In this document: in pieces, positions 26,768 through 40,000 of the stretch
Position numbering within the stretch: position 1 is the first letter of the stretch
Layout of the letters: each line of letters starts with the position of its first letter
Origin: Tetrahymena thermophila SB210
Lineage: Eukaryota; Ciliophora; Oligohymenophorea; Hymenostomatida; Tetrahymenidae
DNA: 64,000 bases
NCBI RefSeq assembly: GCF_000189635.1
Contig: NW_002476422.1
Coordinates: forward strand, 62,001-126,000
Direction of reading: 5' to 3'
The notes under the pieces: generated by a model
Database searches by the model: none
What the model was told of the DNA's origin: nothing
Seen by the model: the letters and a program-made list of their open reading frames with translations, nothing else
Made by a program: the position numbers and the translations under genes

Positions 26768-29700
26768 ATGATATAATAGTATAAATATTACAACGAATTA
26801 GAAGAAGTAATTATATATTTTTTTATCAATTAACTTTAAATTTATTTTTATTAATATAAAAAGTTTTAAAAGTCTTCACTTTAATCTCATTAATTTGTCC
26901 ATATTAATCTGAGGTATATTTAATTTATAAATATTATTATTATTATTAGCATTTTCTATTCATTTAACTTATAATTTATCAGTAATATTATTCTAATAGA
27001 AACTTTCACCTCTTTTCTTTCATTCCTTTTATTTATACAAGAATTTTTTTAGTCATATTAACTTAATTTTTACTTTTAATTTTTAAATTCATCATCCATT
27101 TTTTATTATTTTATATTTTTTATTCTAACACTTTTGCTAAGTTTATGTGTTTTGGATTATGATATTTTTAGTTATATATGTTAATTTAAATCAATATATT
27201 TATTTATACTTTTTTAACTAGTTTATTAACTTTTTTTTGATTTATTTTTCTTATTATTTCATTTTTCCTTCTTCTAACTAATTAATTATTTTTTTTTTCT
27301 TTAATATTTAAAAGTTATCATTAAATTGGTGATAATGGTGTTTCTGACTTAGGTATTACTTTAGCAAATTGCACTAATCTCTCAAATTTGACACTTGAGC
27401 TTGAGTAAAAACAGTTTGTTTGTTTTGGATTGTGAAATTTTTAGTTATATTTATGAATTTAAAACATTGCTTTTAAACTCTTTTAATTTGATTTATTTTC
27501 TTTTTCTTTAAAATTGTAGTTGTATTTTTTTTAATCTTTTTTAATTTAACTTTTATTTTTATTTTTAAATTTTACTTTTATTATTAGTAATTAATTAATT
27601 TCTTATTATTTCATTTTTTTCTTTTTACTCACTAATTATAAATTAATTAAATATTTTTTCTTCAATATTTAAAAAGTGGCAATTAAATTGGTGCTATAGG
27701 TGCATCAGAATTAGGTTTGGCTTTAGCAAATTGCATTAATCTCTCAAATTTGAAACTTTATCTCCGGTAAGAAAATGTATTTGTATTGGATTGTGATATT
27801 TTTAATAAAAAAAATAAAATAAAACATATAAATCTTTTAATTTTTTTATTAATTTTTTATTTGATTTATTTTTTTTACCATTTTTATTGAATTTGTGTTT
27901 TTTTTTTTTATCTTTCATAATTTAACTCATTTTTTATTTTAAAATTTTACTTCTATCATTATAAAAAGTGAGAATTAAATAGGTCATGAAGGTTCATCAG
28001 GCTTAGTTTCTGCTTTAGCAAACTGCACTAATCTCTCAAATTTGATACTTAATCTTTTGTAAAAAAAATAATTTGTTTTAGATCGTGATATTTTTAGTTA
28101 TAAAAATGAATTTAAAATAATATATTTAAACTATTTAAATTTATTTATTTACTTTTTATTTGATTTATTTTTATTTTTCTTTATTATTTTACTTGTTTTT
28201 TTTTAGCTTTCTTAATTTAACTTATTTTTTTTTTTCAAATTTTGTTTTTATTATTAATTAATTTATTTTTTATTATTTCATAATTTTTCTTAATTTTTTC
28301 CTATTTACTAAGTAATTAATTAATTATTTCAATATTTAAAAAGTAGCAATTAAATTGGTGCAATGGGGGCATAAGGCTTAGGTTCTGCTTTAGCAAATTG
28401 CACTAATCTCTCCAATTTGGAACTTTATCTTGGGTAAAAAAATTTACTTGTTTTGAATCGTGATATTTTTAGTTAAGAAAATGAATTTTAAACAATATAC
28501 AGTAAACTCTCTCAAGATGGGCACTCAAGAGACCAAGATTTTTGGTTAACATATTGAGTTTTAATGCCCAACGTATTGAGAGTGTTCAACATACTCAGGA
28601 CTAAAATAGTGAGTTTTTACTGTATATAAACTCTTTTAATTTGTTTATTAGTATTTTATTTGGATTATTTTACTTAATTTTATACATTTTTTATTTTCAA
28701 ATTGCTTTTATTATTATAAATTAATAAATTTCTAAATATGTCATTTATTTTTTCATGTTTTCCTTCTAACTAACTAATTAATTCTATATCTTTTCAATAT
28801 TTAAAAGTGATAATTAAATTAGTGATGAAGGTGTATCAAGCTTAGGTTTTGCTATAGCAAATTGCGTTAATCTCTCAAAATTGGAACTTTATCTTGCGTA
28901 AAAAATTTACTTGTTTTTGATTGTGAAATTTTTAGTTATAAAAACGAATTTTAAACAAAATACTTAAAATTTTTTAATTAATTTATTAGCTTTTTATTTG
29001 ATTTATTTTACTTTACCTTTTTTATTGTAAGTTTTTATTATCTTTCTTAATTTCACTCATTTTTTTTATTTTCAAATTATTATTATTAATCAATTTCTTT
29101 CTTTTTATTTCATATATTTTCTTCATTTTTCATTTTTCATTTTTCCTTTTTACTAATTAATTATTTATATATTTTTTTAATAAGTTAAAATTAAATTGGC
29201 GCAATTGGTGCATCAGGCTTACGTCCTGCTTTAGCAAATTGTGCTAATCTCTAAAATTTAATACTTTATCTTAGGTAAAAAAAATTATTTATTTTAGATT
29301 GTGATATTTTTAGTTATAAAAATAATATATTTAAACTCTTTTAATTTGTTGATTAGCTTTTTATTCTATAAGTTTTGATTTGCCTTTTTTATTCTTTTTA
29401 TGTTTTTTTTTTCTATCTTTCTAAATTTAACACATTTTTTTATTTTCAAATTTTGCTTTTATTATTATTAATTAATTCAATTTTTATTAATCTTTTTATT
29501 TTAATATTTAAAAAGTAATAATAAAATTGATGATGAAGCTGCATCAGTCTTAGGTTCTGCTTTAGCAAATTGCATTAATCTCTAAAATTTGACACTTTAA
29601 CTTAGGTAAAAAAATTTTTTTCTTTCGATAGTGATATTTTTAGATATAAAAATGAATTTAAACAATATATTTAAGCTCATTTAATTATATTTGTTTATTT

Positions 29701-31314
29701 TCTTTTTTATTCTATGCTCATTTTTTTTATTTCAAATTTTACTTTTATTATTATTATTAATCAATTCATTTCTTATTATTTCATTTTTATTTAACTAATT
29801 ATTTATTTTTTTTTTTTCAATATTTAAAAAGTGAAAATTAAATTGGTGCAATTGGAGCATCAGATTTAGGTTTTGCTTTAACAAATTGCTCTAATCTCTC
29901 TAAATTGACACTTTATCTAAGGTAAAAACAGTTTATTTGTTTTGAATAGAGATATTTTTAGTTATATATATGAATTTGAACAAAATATTTAAACTCTTTT
30001 AATTTATTTATTAGCTTTTTATTTGATTTTTTTTATTTTAAATAGTATTTGTGTTTTTTTCTTTTATCTTTCTTCATTTAACTCATATTTTTATTTTTAA
30101 ATTTTTTATTATTATAATTAATTAAATCATTACTTATTATTTCATTTTTTTCTTCATTTTATCCAATTTTTTTCAAAATTTAAAAAGCGAGAATCAAATT
30201 TGTGATAAAGGTGTATCAAGCTTAGGTGCTGCTTTAGCAAATTGCACATATCTCTCAAATTTAATACTTTTTCTTAGGTAAAAAAATTTATTTATTTTGG
30301 ATTGTTATATTTTAGTTATAAAATTGAATTTAAAACAATATATTTAAACTCTTTTAATTTGTGTATTAGTTTCTATTTGATTTATTTTACTTGTCTTTTT
30401 TTTATGTACTTGTTTTTTTCTACTTCTATCTTTATTAATTCAAATCATTATTTTATTTTCGAATTTTGCTTTTATTATTATTAATTAATTCATTTCTTAT
30501 CATTTCATATTTTTTAATAATATACTTCTTCTAACTAATTAACTATATATTTTTTCTTTAATATTTAAAAAGTTTCAATTAAATTGGTGATGAGATTGCA
30601 TCAGGCTTAGGTTCTGCTTTAGCAAATTGCACTAATCTCTCAAATTTGGAACTTTACCTAAGGTAAAAATATTTTATTTGTTTTGGATTGAAATATTTTT
30701 AGTAATAAAAATGAATTTAAATGATAAATTAAGGCTCATTTAATTTGTTTGTTAGTTTTTATTTGATTTATTTTTATTTAAAATTATAATTGTGTTTTTT
30801 TTTATTTTTCATAATTTAATTCATTATTTATTTTCTAAATTTTGTTCATACTATTACTCATTATTTAGTATTTTTTCAATTTACTAATTAATTATATATT
30901 TCAATATTTAAAAAGTTACAATTAAATTGGTTATGATGGTGCTTCAGGCTTAGGTTCTGCTTTAGCAAATTGTTCTAATCTCTCAAATTTAACACTTTAC
31001 CTTGGGTAAAAACAATTTTTTTATCTTGATTATGATATTTTTAATTATTAAAATTAATTTAAAACAATAAAAATTAAAAAAATTTTTTTGATAGGTTTTA
31101 TTTGATTTATTTTTCTTTATCTTTTTTATTATGCTAATGTTTTTGCTATTTTTAATTTAAAACAAACATTATTTTATTTTATTTTTTTTAGTGATTAACT
31201 CTAATTTATAATAAAAGTTAAAACTAAATCGAAGAATCATAGTAATAATTGAAAGTAAAAAGCAAGTGCCTTAAATTAAAAAGATTAGTTGCTTTTGAAA
31301 TATATTTTGAATGA
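26768..31314 (+). CDS. LRR protein A, one repeat per 90-bp exon
   Basis: Thirteen exons give 410 residues. First exon: 26768-26913. Repeat exons, each 90 bp and phase 2-2, start at 27315, 27677, 27969, 28344, 28808, 29185, 29516, 29832, 30188, 30573 and 30916. Last exon: 31218-31314. Every repeat exon follows (A)nAG, ends in GTAAAA or GTAAGA, and encodes a 30-residue ribonuclease-inhibitor-like LRR of the form NQIGxxGASxLGxALANCTNLSNLxLxL. All 11 are open. The last exon encodes a conserved basic tail, KVKSKCLKLKRLVAFE. The N-terminus has no clear signal peptide, so the protein is probably cytosolic. LRRs of this kind bind proteins; the partner is unknown. Large LRR families of this type are known from Tetrahymena. 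An extra degenerate exon may once have lain in the first intron. Confidence 0.85.
27315..31005 (+). repeat. Tandem exon-intron array of LRR gene A
   Basis: Eleven copies of a unit made of one 90-bp exon plus an intron. Exon starts are spaced about 290-390 bp apart, and 464 bp in the one interval with a small inserted element. Not only the exons but also the introns are copies. They share a GTAAAAACAGTTTATTTG-like start, TTTTGGATTGTGATATTTTTAG, then AATTTAACTCATTTTT and TTATTATTTCAT blocks, and end in TTCAATATTTAAAAAG. Array growth was therefore by duplication of whole exon-intron units. Confidence 0.88.
28500..28622. mobile_element. Short inverted-repeat element (pogo/Tc1-like MITE)
   Basis: A 123-bp insert lies in the intron between LRR exons 28344 and 28808. 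It begins CAGTAAACTCTCTCAAGATG and ends in the imperfect inverse (GTGAGTTTTTACTG), and it is flanked by TA on both sides (28498-28499 and 28623-28624). Other introns of the array run straight from AACAATATA to the AAACTCTTTTAA block, which marks the insert borders. The CAGTAAA-type ends and TA target duplication fit the pogo/Tigger branch of the Tc1/mariner group. No transposase is encoded. Confidence 0.75.
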
Positions 31315-31743
31315 TGATTAAAAAGTGGTGAAAAAAGGAAAAATAAAAATTAAATACTTTAATAAAGAATATAAAAAATTAAATTTTATAATAATTTGAA
31401 ATAGGATAATTTAACCTAAAATATAAATTATTTTTATTATTGCTTTTATATTTATGAATATCATATTTTTTTAAGATAATAAATAGCTTATAAAAAATAA
31501 AAAACTTTAAAAATTAAATTTGCTTAAATAAATTAATTCCTCTAAAACCAGCCAGATTTCGCCAAAAATGATAAAAGCTTTTTATAATTGCTAGTTTCAT
31601 ATTAATTAAATACAAAAATCGAATTTCAAAAAATTTCAATTAAATTTCCCACCTAAAGTTATTTTAATTTATTTATTCTTTTTATCCATTTATAATTAAT
31701 TAAATTGTCATATACTGCTATTCAATATATTTGAAAAAAAAAA

Positions 31744-34700
31744 ATGATATAATAGATTAAATATTACAATCAGTTAGAAGAAGTAATTATTTTTTTTTTT
31801 AGAATATCCTTTAAATTTATTTATATTAATAAAAAAAGTTTTTAAATTCATCACTTTAATCTCATAAGGTTCTTCATATTAATCTGTATATATTTACTTT
31901 AAATTTATTTATAATATAATTTTCCTAATTGAAATTCTCATCTAAATTTGTGGATTTTATTTATACAAATAATTTTTTAGCTATTTTAACTTAATTTTAA
32001 TTTCCAATTTTAATTATTCATTACTCCTTTTTTAATTATTTAAATAGTGAATATTAAATGAGTGATGTAGATGTATCAGGCTTAGGTTTTGCTTTAGCAA
32101 ATTGCACTAATCTCTTAAATTTGAAACTTTCACTCTAGTAAAAACAATTTATTTGTTTTGGGTTGTGATATTTATAAACATTAATTTAAAAGAATAAAGC
32201 TCATTTAATTATTTGAAAACTTTTTTTAGTTTTGTTATTATTTTGTTTGCTTTTTCTTCTTTTTACTTTGTTATTTAATTTAACTCATTTATTTATTTAT
32301 TTATTTTCACCCTTTAATTTTATTATTAATTTATTTCTTACTATTTCATATTTTTTCTTCATTTTTCCTTCGAATGAACTAATTAATTATATATTTTTTC
32401 TTTAATATTTAAAAAGACGCAATTAAATTGGTGCTACTGGTGCATCAAGTTTAGGTTCTGCTTTATCAAATTGCACTAATATCTAAAATTTGACACTTTT
32501 CCTTGGGTAAAAACAGTTTATTTGTTTTGGATTGTGATATTTTTAATTATAAAAATTAATTTAAATCAATAAAATTTTTAAAATTTACTTGATAGCTTTT
32601 TATTTTATATTTCTTTTTACTGTGCTTGCTTTTTTTTCTTCTTTCTTTGTTAATTTAACTCATTTTTTATTTTCACCTTTTGATTTTATTATTAATTAAT
32701 TAATTTCATTTTATTTCATATTTTTTCTTCATTTTTTCCTTCTAACTAACTAATTAATTATATATTTTTTCTTCAATATTTAAATAGTAGCAATTAAATT
32801 GGTGCTACTGGTGCATCAGGTTTAGGTTCTGCTTTAGTAAATTGCACTAATCTCTCAAATTTGACACTTTACCTTAGGTACGTTTATTTGTTTTGGATTT
32901 TGATATTTTTAATTATAAAAATTAATTTAAAAAAATAAAACTTTTTTAATTTATTACGTAACTTTTTATTTATTAATTTATTTTTTTATTTTTCTTTTAT
33001 TGTGTTTGCTTTTTTCATCTACTTTTTTCTTTGATAATTTAAGTCATTTTTTAAAATTTTATTATTAATTAATTAACTAACTCATTTCTTATTATTTAAT
33101 ATTTTTTCTTCTTATTAACTAATTAATTATTTAATATTTTTTCTTCATTATTTCAAAAGTGGAAATTAAATTTGTGATCAAGGTACATCAGGCTTAGGTT
33201 CTGCTATAGTAAATTGCACTAATCTCTAAAATTTGACACTTTACCTTGGGTAAAAACAGTTTATTTGTTATTGATTGCGATATTTTAATTTAAAATTATA
33301 TTATAGCTTTTTATTTGATTTATTTTCTTTTTATTGTGTTTGCTTTTTTTCATATTTGTTTGTTTTTATTTTCACTTTTTACTTTTATTGTGAATTAATT
33401 CATTTCTTTTTATTGCATATTTTTAATTTATTTTTGACTTCTAATTAACTAATTTATTATATATTTTTTCTTCAATATTTAAAAAGTGAAAATTAAATTG
33501 GTGCAATAGGTGCATCCGGCTTAGGGGTGAATTTAGCAAATTGCACTAATCTCTCAAATTTGATTCTTGACCTTGAGTAAAAATAGTTTATTTGTTCTTT
33601 TTTTAATTGTGCTTGCTTTTTTCTTCATCTTTATTATTTATGCTAGTTTAACTCATTTTTTTTTTTTTCATCTTTGTTTTTATTATTTATTAATTAACTC
33701 ATTTCTTATTATTGCATATTTTTTCCTTCTAACTAACTAATTAATTACATATTTTTTCTTCAATGCCTAAAAAGTTGTAATTAAATTGATGCAATTGGTA
33801 TATTAGATTTAGTTTCTGCTTTAGCAAGGTGCACTAATCTCTTAAATTTGACACTTTATCTTGAGTAAAAACAGTTTATTTGCTTTATATTTTTTTTTAT
33901 ATTTAATTATAAAAATTAATTTAAAGCAATAAAGCTCTTTTAATTTATTTGATAACTTTTAATTTGATTTATATTTCTTTTTTTTTATAATTTGTTTGCT
34001 TATTTCTTCTTATTTATTTTTTAATTTAATTTCGCCTTTTGCTTTTATAATATATTAATTTATTTTTTTTTTCATTCTAACTCACTAATTAATTATTTAT
34101 TTTTTCTTCAATATTTAAAAAGTCGCAATTAAATAGGTGCTACTGGTGCATCAAATTTAGGTTCTGCTTTAGTAAATTTCACTAATCTCTCAAATTTAAC
34201 ACTTAATCTTGGGTAAAAAAAATTTATTTGTTTTAAATTGTGATATTTTTAATATAAAAATTTATTTATAAACAATAGAGTTTTTTTTATTTTTTTTGAA
34301 AGGTTTTATTTAATTTATTTTTCTATTTATTGTGTTTAAATTTTTTTTTCTTCTTTCTTTAATAATTTACTCATTTTTTACTTTTAACTTTTAGTTTATT
34401 TATTATTTTCTTATTATTTCATATTTTATCTCCATTTTTTCCCTCTAATTAACTTATTAATTATAAATTTTTTTTTCAATATTAAAAAGTCGAAATTAAA
34501 TTGGTGCTATCGGTGCATCGAAATTAGGTTCTGCTTTAGCAAGATGCACTAAACTCTCAAATTTGACACTTTAAATTGAGTAAAAATAATTATTAGTTTG
34601 AATTTTGATATTTTTAATTCTAAAAATTAATTTAAAGTTATAAATTTTTTTTTTTTTAATTTATTTTATTGCTTAATATTTGATTTATTTTTCTTTTTAT

Positions 34701-36366
34701 TTTTATTGTGCTTACTTTTTTTTCTTTCTTTGTTAAGATAACTTATTTTTTTATTCTAAACTTTTGCTTTTATTATTATTTAATTAACTTATATCTTATT
34801 ATTTCATCTCTTTCTCCAATTTTTCCTTCAAATCAACTAATTATTTTTTTATTTTTATTTTTAATATTTAAAAAGTGGAAATTAAATTGGTGCAGTTGGT
34901 GCATAAGACTTAGGTTCTGCTTTAGCAAATTGCACTAATCTCTCATATTTAACACTTAATCTTGGGTAAAAACAATTTATTTGTTTTGGACTGAGATATT
35001 TTTAATTATAAAAATTAATTTAAAAAAATAAATCTCTTTTAATTTATTTGATTTATTTTTCTTTTTCTTTTTATTGTGTATATTTTTATTATTTTTTTGT
35101 TAATTTAACTCTTTTTTATTTTAAACTTTTGCTTTTATTGCTAATTGATTAACTAACTCATTTCATATTATTTCATATTTTTTCTTCATTTTTCCTTCTA
35201 ACTAACTAATTAATTATTTTTTTCTTCAATATTAAAAAGTGAAAATTAAATCGGTGATGAAGGTGCATCAGGCTTAAGTTTGCATTTAGCAAATTGCGCT
35301 AATCTCACAAATTTGGAACTTTATCTTCAGTAAAAACATATTTATTGTTTTGGATTGTGATGATTTTAATAATAAAAATATATTTAAAAAAATAAATATC
35401 TTTTAATTTATTTGATTTATCTTTCTTTTTATTTTTATTGTCCTTTTTTTTTTTCTTTCTATACTAATATTACTCAATTTTTATTTTTTTATTTTTAAAT
35501 TTGACTTTTATTATTAATAAATTAACTCATTTCTTTTTTTTTCATCTTTTTTCTTCATTTTTTTCTTCTAATTAACTAATTAATTATGTATTTTTTCTTC
35601 AATATTTAAAAAGTGAAAATTAAATTGGTGGCTTAGGTGCATCAGGCTTAGGTTCTGCTATAGCAAATTGCATTAATCTCTCAAATTTGATGCTTTACCT
35701 TAGGTAAAAACAGTTTATTTTTTTTGGATTGTGATATTTTTAATAATAAAAATGAGTTTAAAATGATAAATCTCTTTTAATTTATTTGATAGCTTTTTAT
35801 TTGATTTATTTTTCTTTTTATTTATATTTTGCTTTTTTTTTCTTTTTTATTTGTTAATTTAACTTATTTTTTTATTTTAAACTTTTGCTTTTATTATTAA
35901 TTAATTCATTTCTTATTATTTCATATTTTTCTTCATTATCCTTCAAATTCCAACTAACTAACAAAATAATTATATATTTTTTCTTCATTTTTAAAAAGTT
36001 GCAATTAAATTGGTGCAATTGGTGCATTAGACTTAAGTTTGGCTTTTAAAAATTGCACTAATCTCAAAAATTTGACAATTTACCTTAGGTAAAAACAGTT
36101 TAATTGTTTAGCATTGTGATAATTTTAATTATAAAAATTAATTTAAAATAATAAAATTTTTTAAATTTATTTGGTAGCTTTTAATTTGATTTATTTTTTT
36201 TATCATTTTTATCCTGATAATGTTTATTTAATTTTTTTAGTGATTTAATCTAATTAATAATAAAAGTTAAAACTAAATCAATGAATCATAATAGTAAATG
36301 AAAGTAAAAAGCAAGTGTCTTAAATCAAAAAGATTAGTTGTCTTTGAAATCAATTACTACTTATGA
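31744..36366 (+). CDS. LRR protein B, one repeat per 90-bp exon; first exon uncertain
   Basis: Twelve 90-bp repeat exons (phase 2-2) start at 32048, 32417, 32788, 33160, 33487, 33775, 34123, 34490, 34876, 35240, 35614 and 35999. The last exon, 36267-36366, encodes the tail KVKSKCLKSKRLVVFE and a TGA. All twelve are open and have a proper acceptor and a GTAAAA or GTACG donor. The presumed first exon starts at ATG 31744 (MIQQIKYYNQLEEVII) and is homologous to that of gene A. Indels relative to genes at 20460 and 26768 leave the usual donor position (CT, then GTATAT, at 31886) in the wrong phase. An upstream donor after 31868 (AG, then GTTCTT) would restore phase 2 and give 1305 nt, 434 residues. 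So either an alternative donor is used, a T-run was misread, or the copy is decaying at its start. Confidence 0.72.
32048..36088 (+). repeat. Tandem exon-intron array of LRR gene B
   Basis: Twelve copies of the same exon-intron unit as in gene A, with starts 288-386 bp apart. Intron ends are again near-identical (TCTAACTAACTAATTAATTA, then TTTTTCTTCAATATTTAAAAAG). The interval 33487-33775 is the shortest and lacks the TTTTGGATTGTGATATT block, so it is a deletion derivative. Confidence 0.87.
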
Positions 36367-37069
36367 TAGACAAGTGGTGAAAAAAGGATGAATAAATATT
36401 AAATATTTGAATAATAGAATTTAATATGTTTTATTAAAAAATATATAGAAATTGCATAATTTAACCTATTATTTGTTTTTTTGATCAATATTATCACTTA
36501 TAAATTAACATCAAATTATTCTAAAAATGTTTTGCTACCTACCAATTAGCTATTTTACATTTCAAAAAAATATAGGTTTTTTAAAGTTTTATTTGTAAAT
36601 ATCCTTTTTTATTAACAAATTTTAACTTGTGTATAGGAAAATTTTTATGTGTTTTATTTAGTATATTTTAATATTTATTGCTTAGTATCATCATTCTTAT
36701 CTCCTTTAAATTCGTATTATTTTACAAACTTCTTCATTTAAATTAATATTTTTTATTTATTTTTTAGCTGTATTTACTTTATTGAACTTTAAAAAAGCTT
36801 AATTTAAATATTAGGATTTATTTTTAAATACAGTTGATTATATTTTAAGAAAATATAATTTAATTAATTTAAAAATTTTAACCAAATAAATATCTTTTGA
36901 ATATACCAAAGTGATTAATTAAATATCACTCATATTTTTGTTTTAAAATATGAGTAGATTTTAAAATAAAGTTAGATACAAATTTAAACAAATTAACTAA
37001 AATATAAAATAACTTACATACAAAATAATAAAACTTTTAAAAAATTAATTTCTTCTTATTATAATAAAA
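36367..37069. other. Intergenic stretch between convergent genes
   Basis: AT-rich and without a gene. It separates the + strand LRR gene B from the - strand ATPase gene. Confidence 0.6.
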
Positions 37070-40000
37070 TCACCAATAAGCGTATTTGAAGAACCATTTA
37101 AAAGTTCTAGTAGTATACTTTCTTGTTTCTTCCCATAGTAATAAGCATATACTGAAAAATAATCCATGACAGAACATCCAGAATGAATAGGGTCTACCAC
37201 CAAAAACTTCTTGAACACCAGGTACATAGAGCAAGAAGCATAATAAAGCTGTTTCGAAAATAATACCTTAAAGCATGACAGTATTTAAATTAGAAGTTGC
37301 AAAACTCATTTTTCTACTCTTGCAAGCAAATACATTTGACCATTAGTTTGTGACAACAGAAGAAAAGAAAGCTGTTTATGCCCACTTTACTGCTTCAGTA
37401 CTGTAGCAGGCTGTTTGACTTGTAATGTCAGACCAAGTTTTATGAGAAGTAGTATCGCAATCGCTCCATTTAACTTTAGGGACCCATTCACCTGTACTTT
37501 CATTGCATTTCAAAAGAGATTTTCTTAAGTCATAGTTACCATCTGTTAATTTCTACCAATCAATATCATTCTTAATTGAATCTGCACCCTTTCTATTTAC
37601 TCTGCAATCGTATTAGTTTCCTGCTGCTTTAAATAGTTCGCTATTGAAATAAGGATCAAATTTGCCTGTATAAGGATTAAAGTGACTATCAAAATCATCT
37701 TTCTATGGAGTATATCCAGAAACATTAGCAAGTCCAAATAGTTCTCTAACTGGGAAACCAAAATAGTTAAACATCATATAATAACCTATAAAACCAGCTG
37801 CACTTTCTAATTAACCCATTTAGAAATAAGCTATTGTAACCAATTTAAGTGAACATAAGTGATCACTTTTTCTACGAGGTCTTCTGGTCATTACATCAAG
37901 CTCTGCGTCCTCATATGCTAAAGAAATAGCAGGCCATATATCTGTGCCGACTTATAAAATTAACATGTAAATACTAGAAAGCGGCACAGGAAGAAGCAAT
38001 ATAATAAAGGCCAAAAATGGAATAATTTCAGTCATATTAGAAGTAAGAAGATAAACACATGATTTTTTAAGATTATCAAAAATTTTTCTACCTTCTTCAA
38101 CACCAAGTACAATCGAAGCAAAATCATCATCAAGGAGAATCATATCTGCTGCATCTTTTGTTACATCACTACCAGATAGATTCATTGAAACACCGATATC
38201 AGCTTTTTTTATAGCAGGAGAATCATTCACACCATCACCAGTTGCTGCAACAATAAAGCCTTCCTTTTAGCAAGCCTCTACAATTTAGAGTTTTTAGGCT
38301 GGGGTGGTTCTAGCGAAAACGCAAAAAGGTTTTTTTACCCATTGACGAAGATAAAAGTCAGGAGATTCTCTCTTTTCTTCGATTGATTTTTCAAATGATT
38401 CGAGAATTCTATCACCATGAACTACAATAGCTTCACACTATTCACTGGCAGTAAACCAGTCAAGTGTGGGGTTTCTTTCCATCAAGTCTTCATTAGTAAT
38501 AATCTCTTGAGGAACTATATTGACTTCTTTTGCAATTGCAGCAGCAGTTGGAGGTTAATCACCAGTAACCATAATAACCTTAATACCTGCAGATCTGCAC
38601 TCAAGGATAGCATAAGGAACTCTTGGTTTAGGAGGGTCCATGAGAGAAACTAAACCGCAAAATTAAAATTAAGCAAGGTGAAATGTAAATTTAGATGGAT
38701 TTTGTACATAGAAATGAGAACCTTTAGGATATTAAGCTGCTGGAAGAGCAAGCTTAGCAAAACCTAAAACTCTTTCTCCTCCTTTACCAAATTATAAATT
38801 TACTTACTTGAATTTTGTCTACCATGAGTTTTCAATTACACTTATTTGATTATTACAATATATTGTTGAGCAGTAACTCCAAATTTTTTCAGGAGCACCT
38901 TTCATATAAACAGCGTAATGGCTATTTTCTGATTCTTCTTCAACAACAGTGAGAGCAAATTTGTATTAGGAACTAAAAGGCATTCTACTGAGTGTTTCAT
39001 CAGGATTTTTGACAATTTTAAATTTGCTTCTAAAAGAGTTGACATCATCAATAGATTAATAGAATCTAATCAAACCTGTTTCAGTAGCATCACCGATAAC
39101 TGGACATTTAAGATAATCAACATTATTTTTATCTTATAAACCAGACAAGTCAAAAACTGCTTCACTAGAAATCATGGCAGCTTATTAAAGAGTTTTGAAG
39201 CCTATATCCTTTGTATCATAAGGAGGTTCTTAACCTTTTTAAAGATGTAAAAGATTAGGAGTTTCAAATACAGAGTCATTAATCCAAATATGCTTAACAG
39301 TCATGACATTTTAAGTCAAGGTACCTGTTTTGTCAGTACAGATACAAGAAGTAGAACCAAGAGTTTCGACAGCTTCTAAGTTTTTGACAAGCACCTACTT
39401 TTTTGCGAGATTCTTAGCAGTAATTGCAAGACAAATAGTGATACAGCCTAACAAACCTTCTGGAACATTTGCGACTAGAATACCAATACCGAAGACAATG
39501 CAAGACATAACAGGGAAACCAATAACTAAGTAAGCTAAAAGGAAGAATAAAATGCATAAAAATATACCTAGTATAGTAACCATGTAAACAAATCTATCTA
39601 ATTCTGCACGTAAAGGAGTTTTAGCCTTTTTTTCACCTGAAGATAAATCTGCAATTTAACCGAGAGTAGTTCTATCACCAGTACTAACTACAATACCTTT
39701 ACCAGTACCCTCTTTGCATAATGTACCGAAAAATGCCATGTTGGCTGTTTCTAAATAATTTTCTGGGTGAGAACATTCTGCAGTTCTAAGCTATGGTTCA
39801 CTCTCACCTGTAAGAGGTGAATTATCTACTTTCATTTCAGAAGACTCTAAGATACGGATATCAGCAGGGATCTTTTCACCAGCTTTGATAAGAACAATAT
39901 CTCCAACAACAATCTTTAATGCGTCAAGGTGTTTGGGTTCACCATCTCTAATAACTGTGCACTTCTAAGGGAGAAAATTTTTAAAAGATTTCATTAGAGC

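Noticed and set aside
27315-36088. Regularly spaced direct repeats that could suggest a CRISPR-like array
   Set aside because: The repeats are 90-bp coding exons with splice signals, the spacers are homologous introns, and the organism is a eukaryote.
37045-37227. Alternative reading frame at the 3' end of ATPase copy 1
   Set aside because: The correct frame continues the pump through its last membrane span to TGA at 37070, as in copy 2; the other frame is a shadow.
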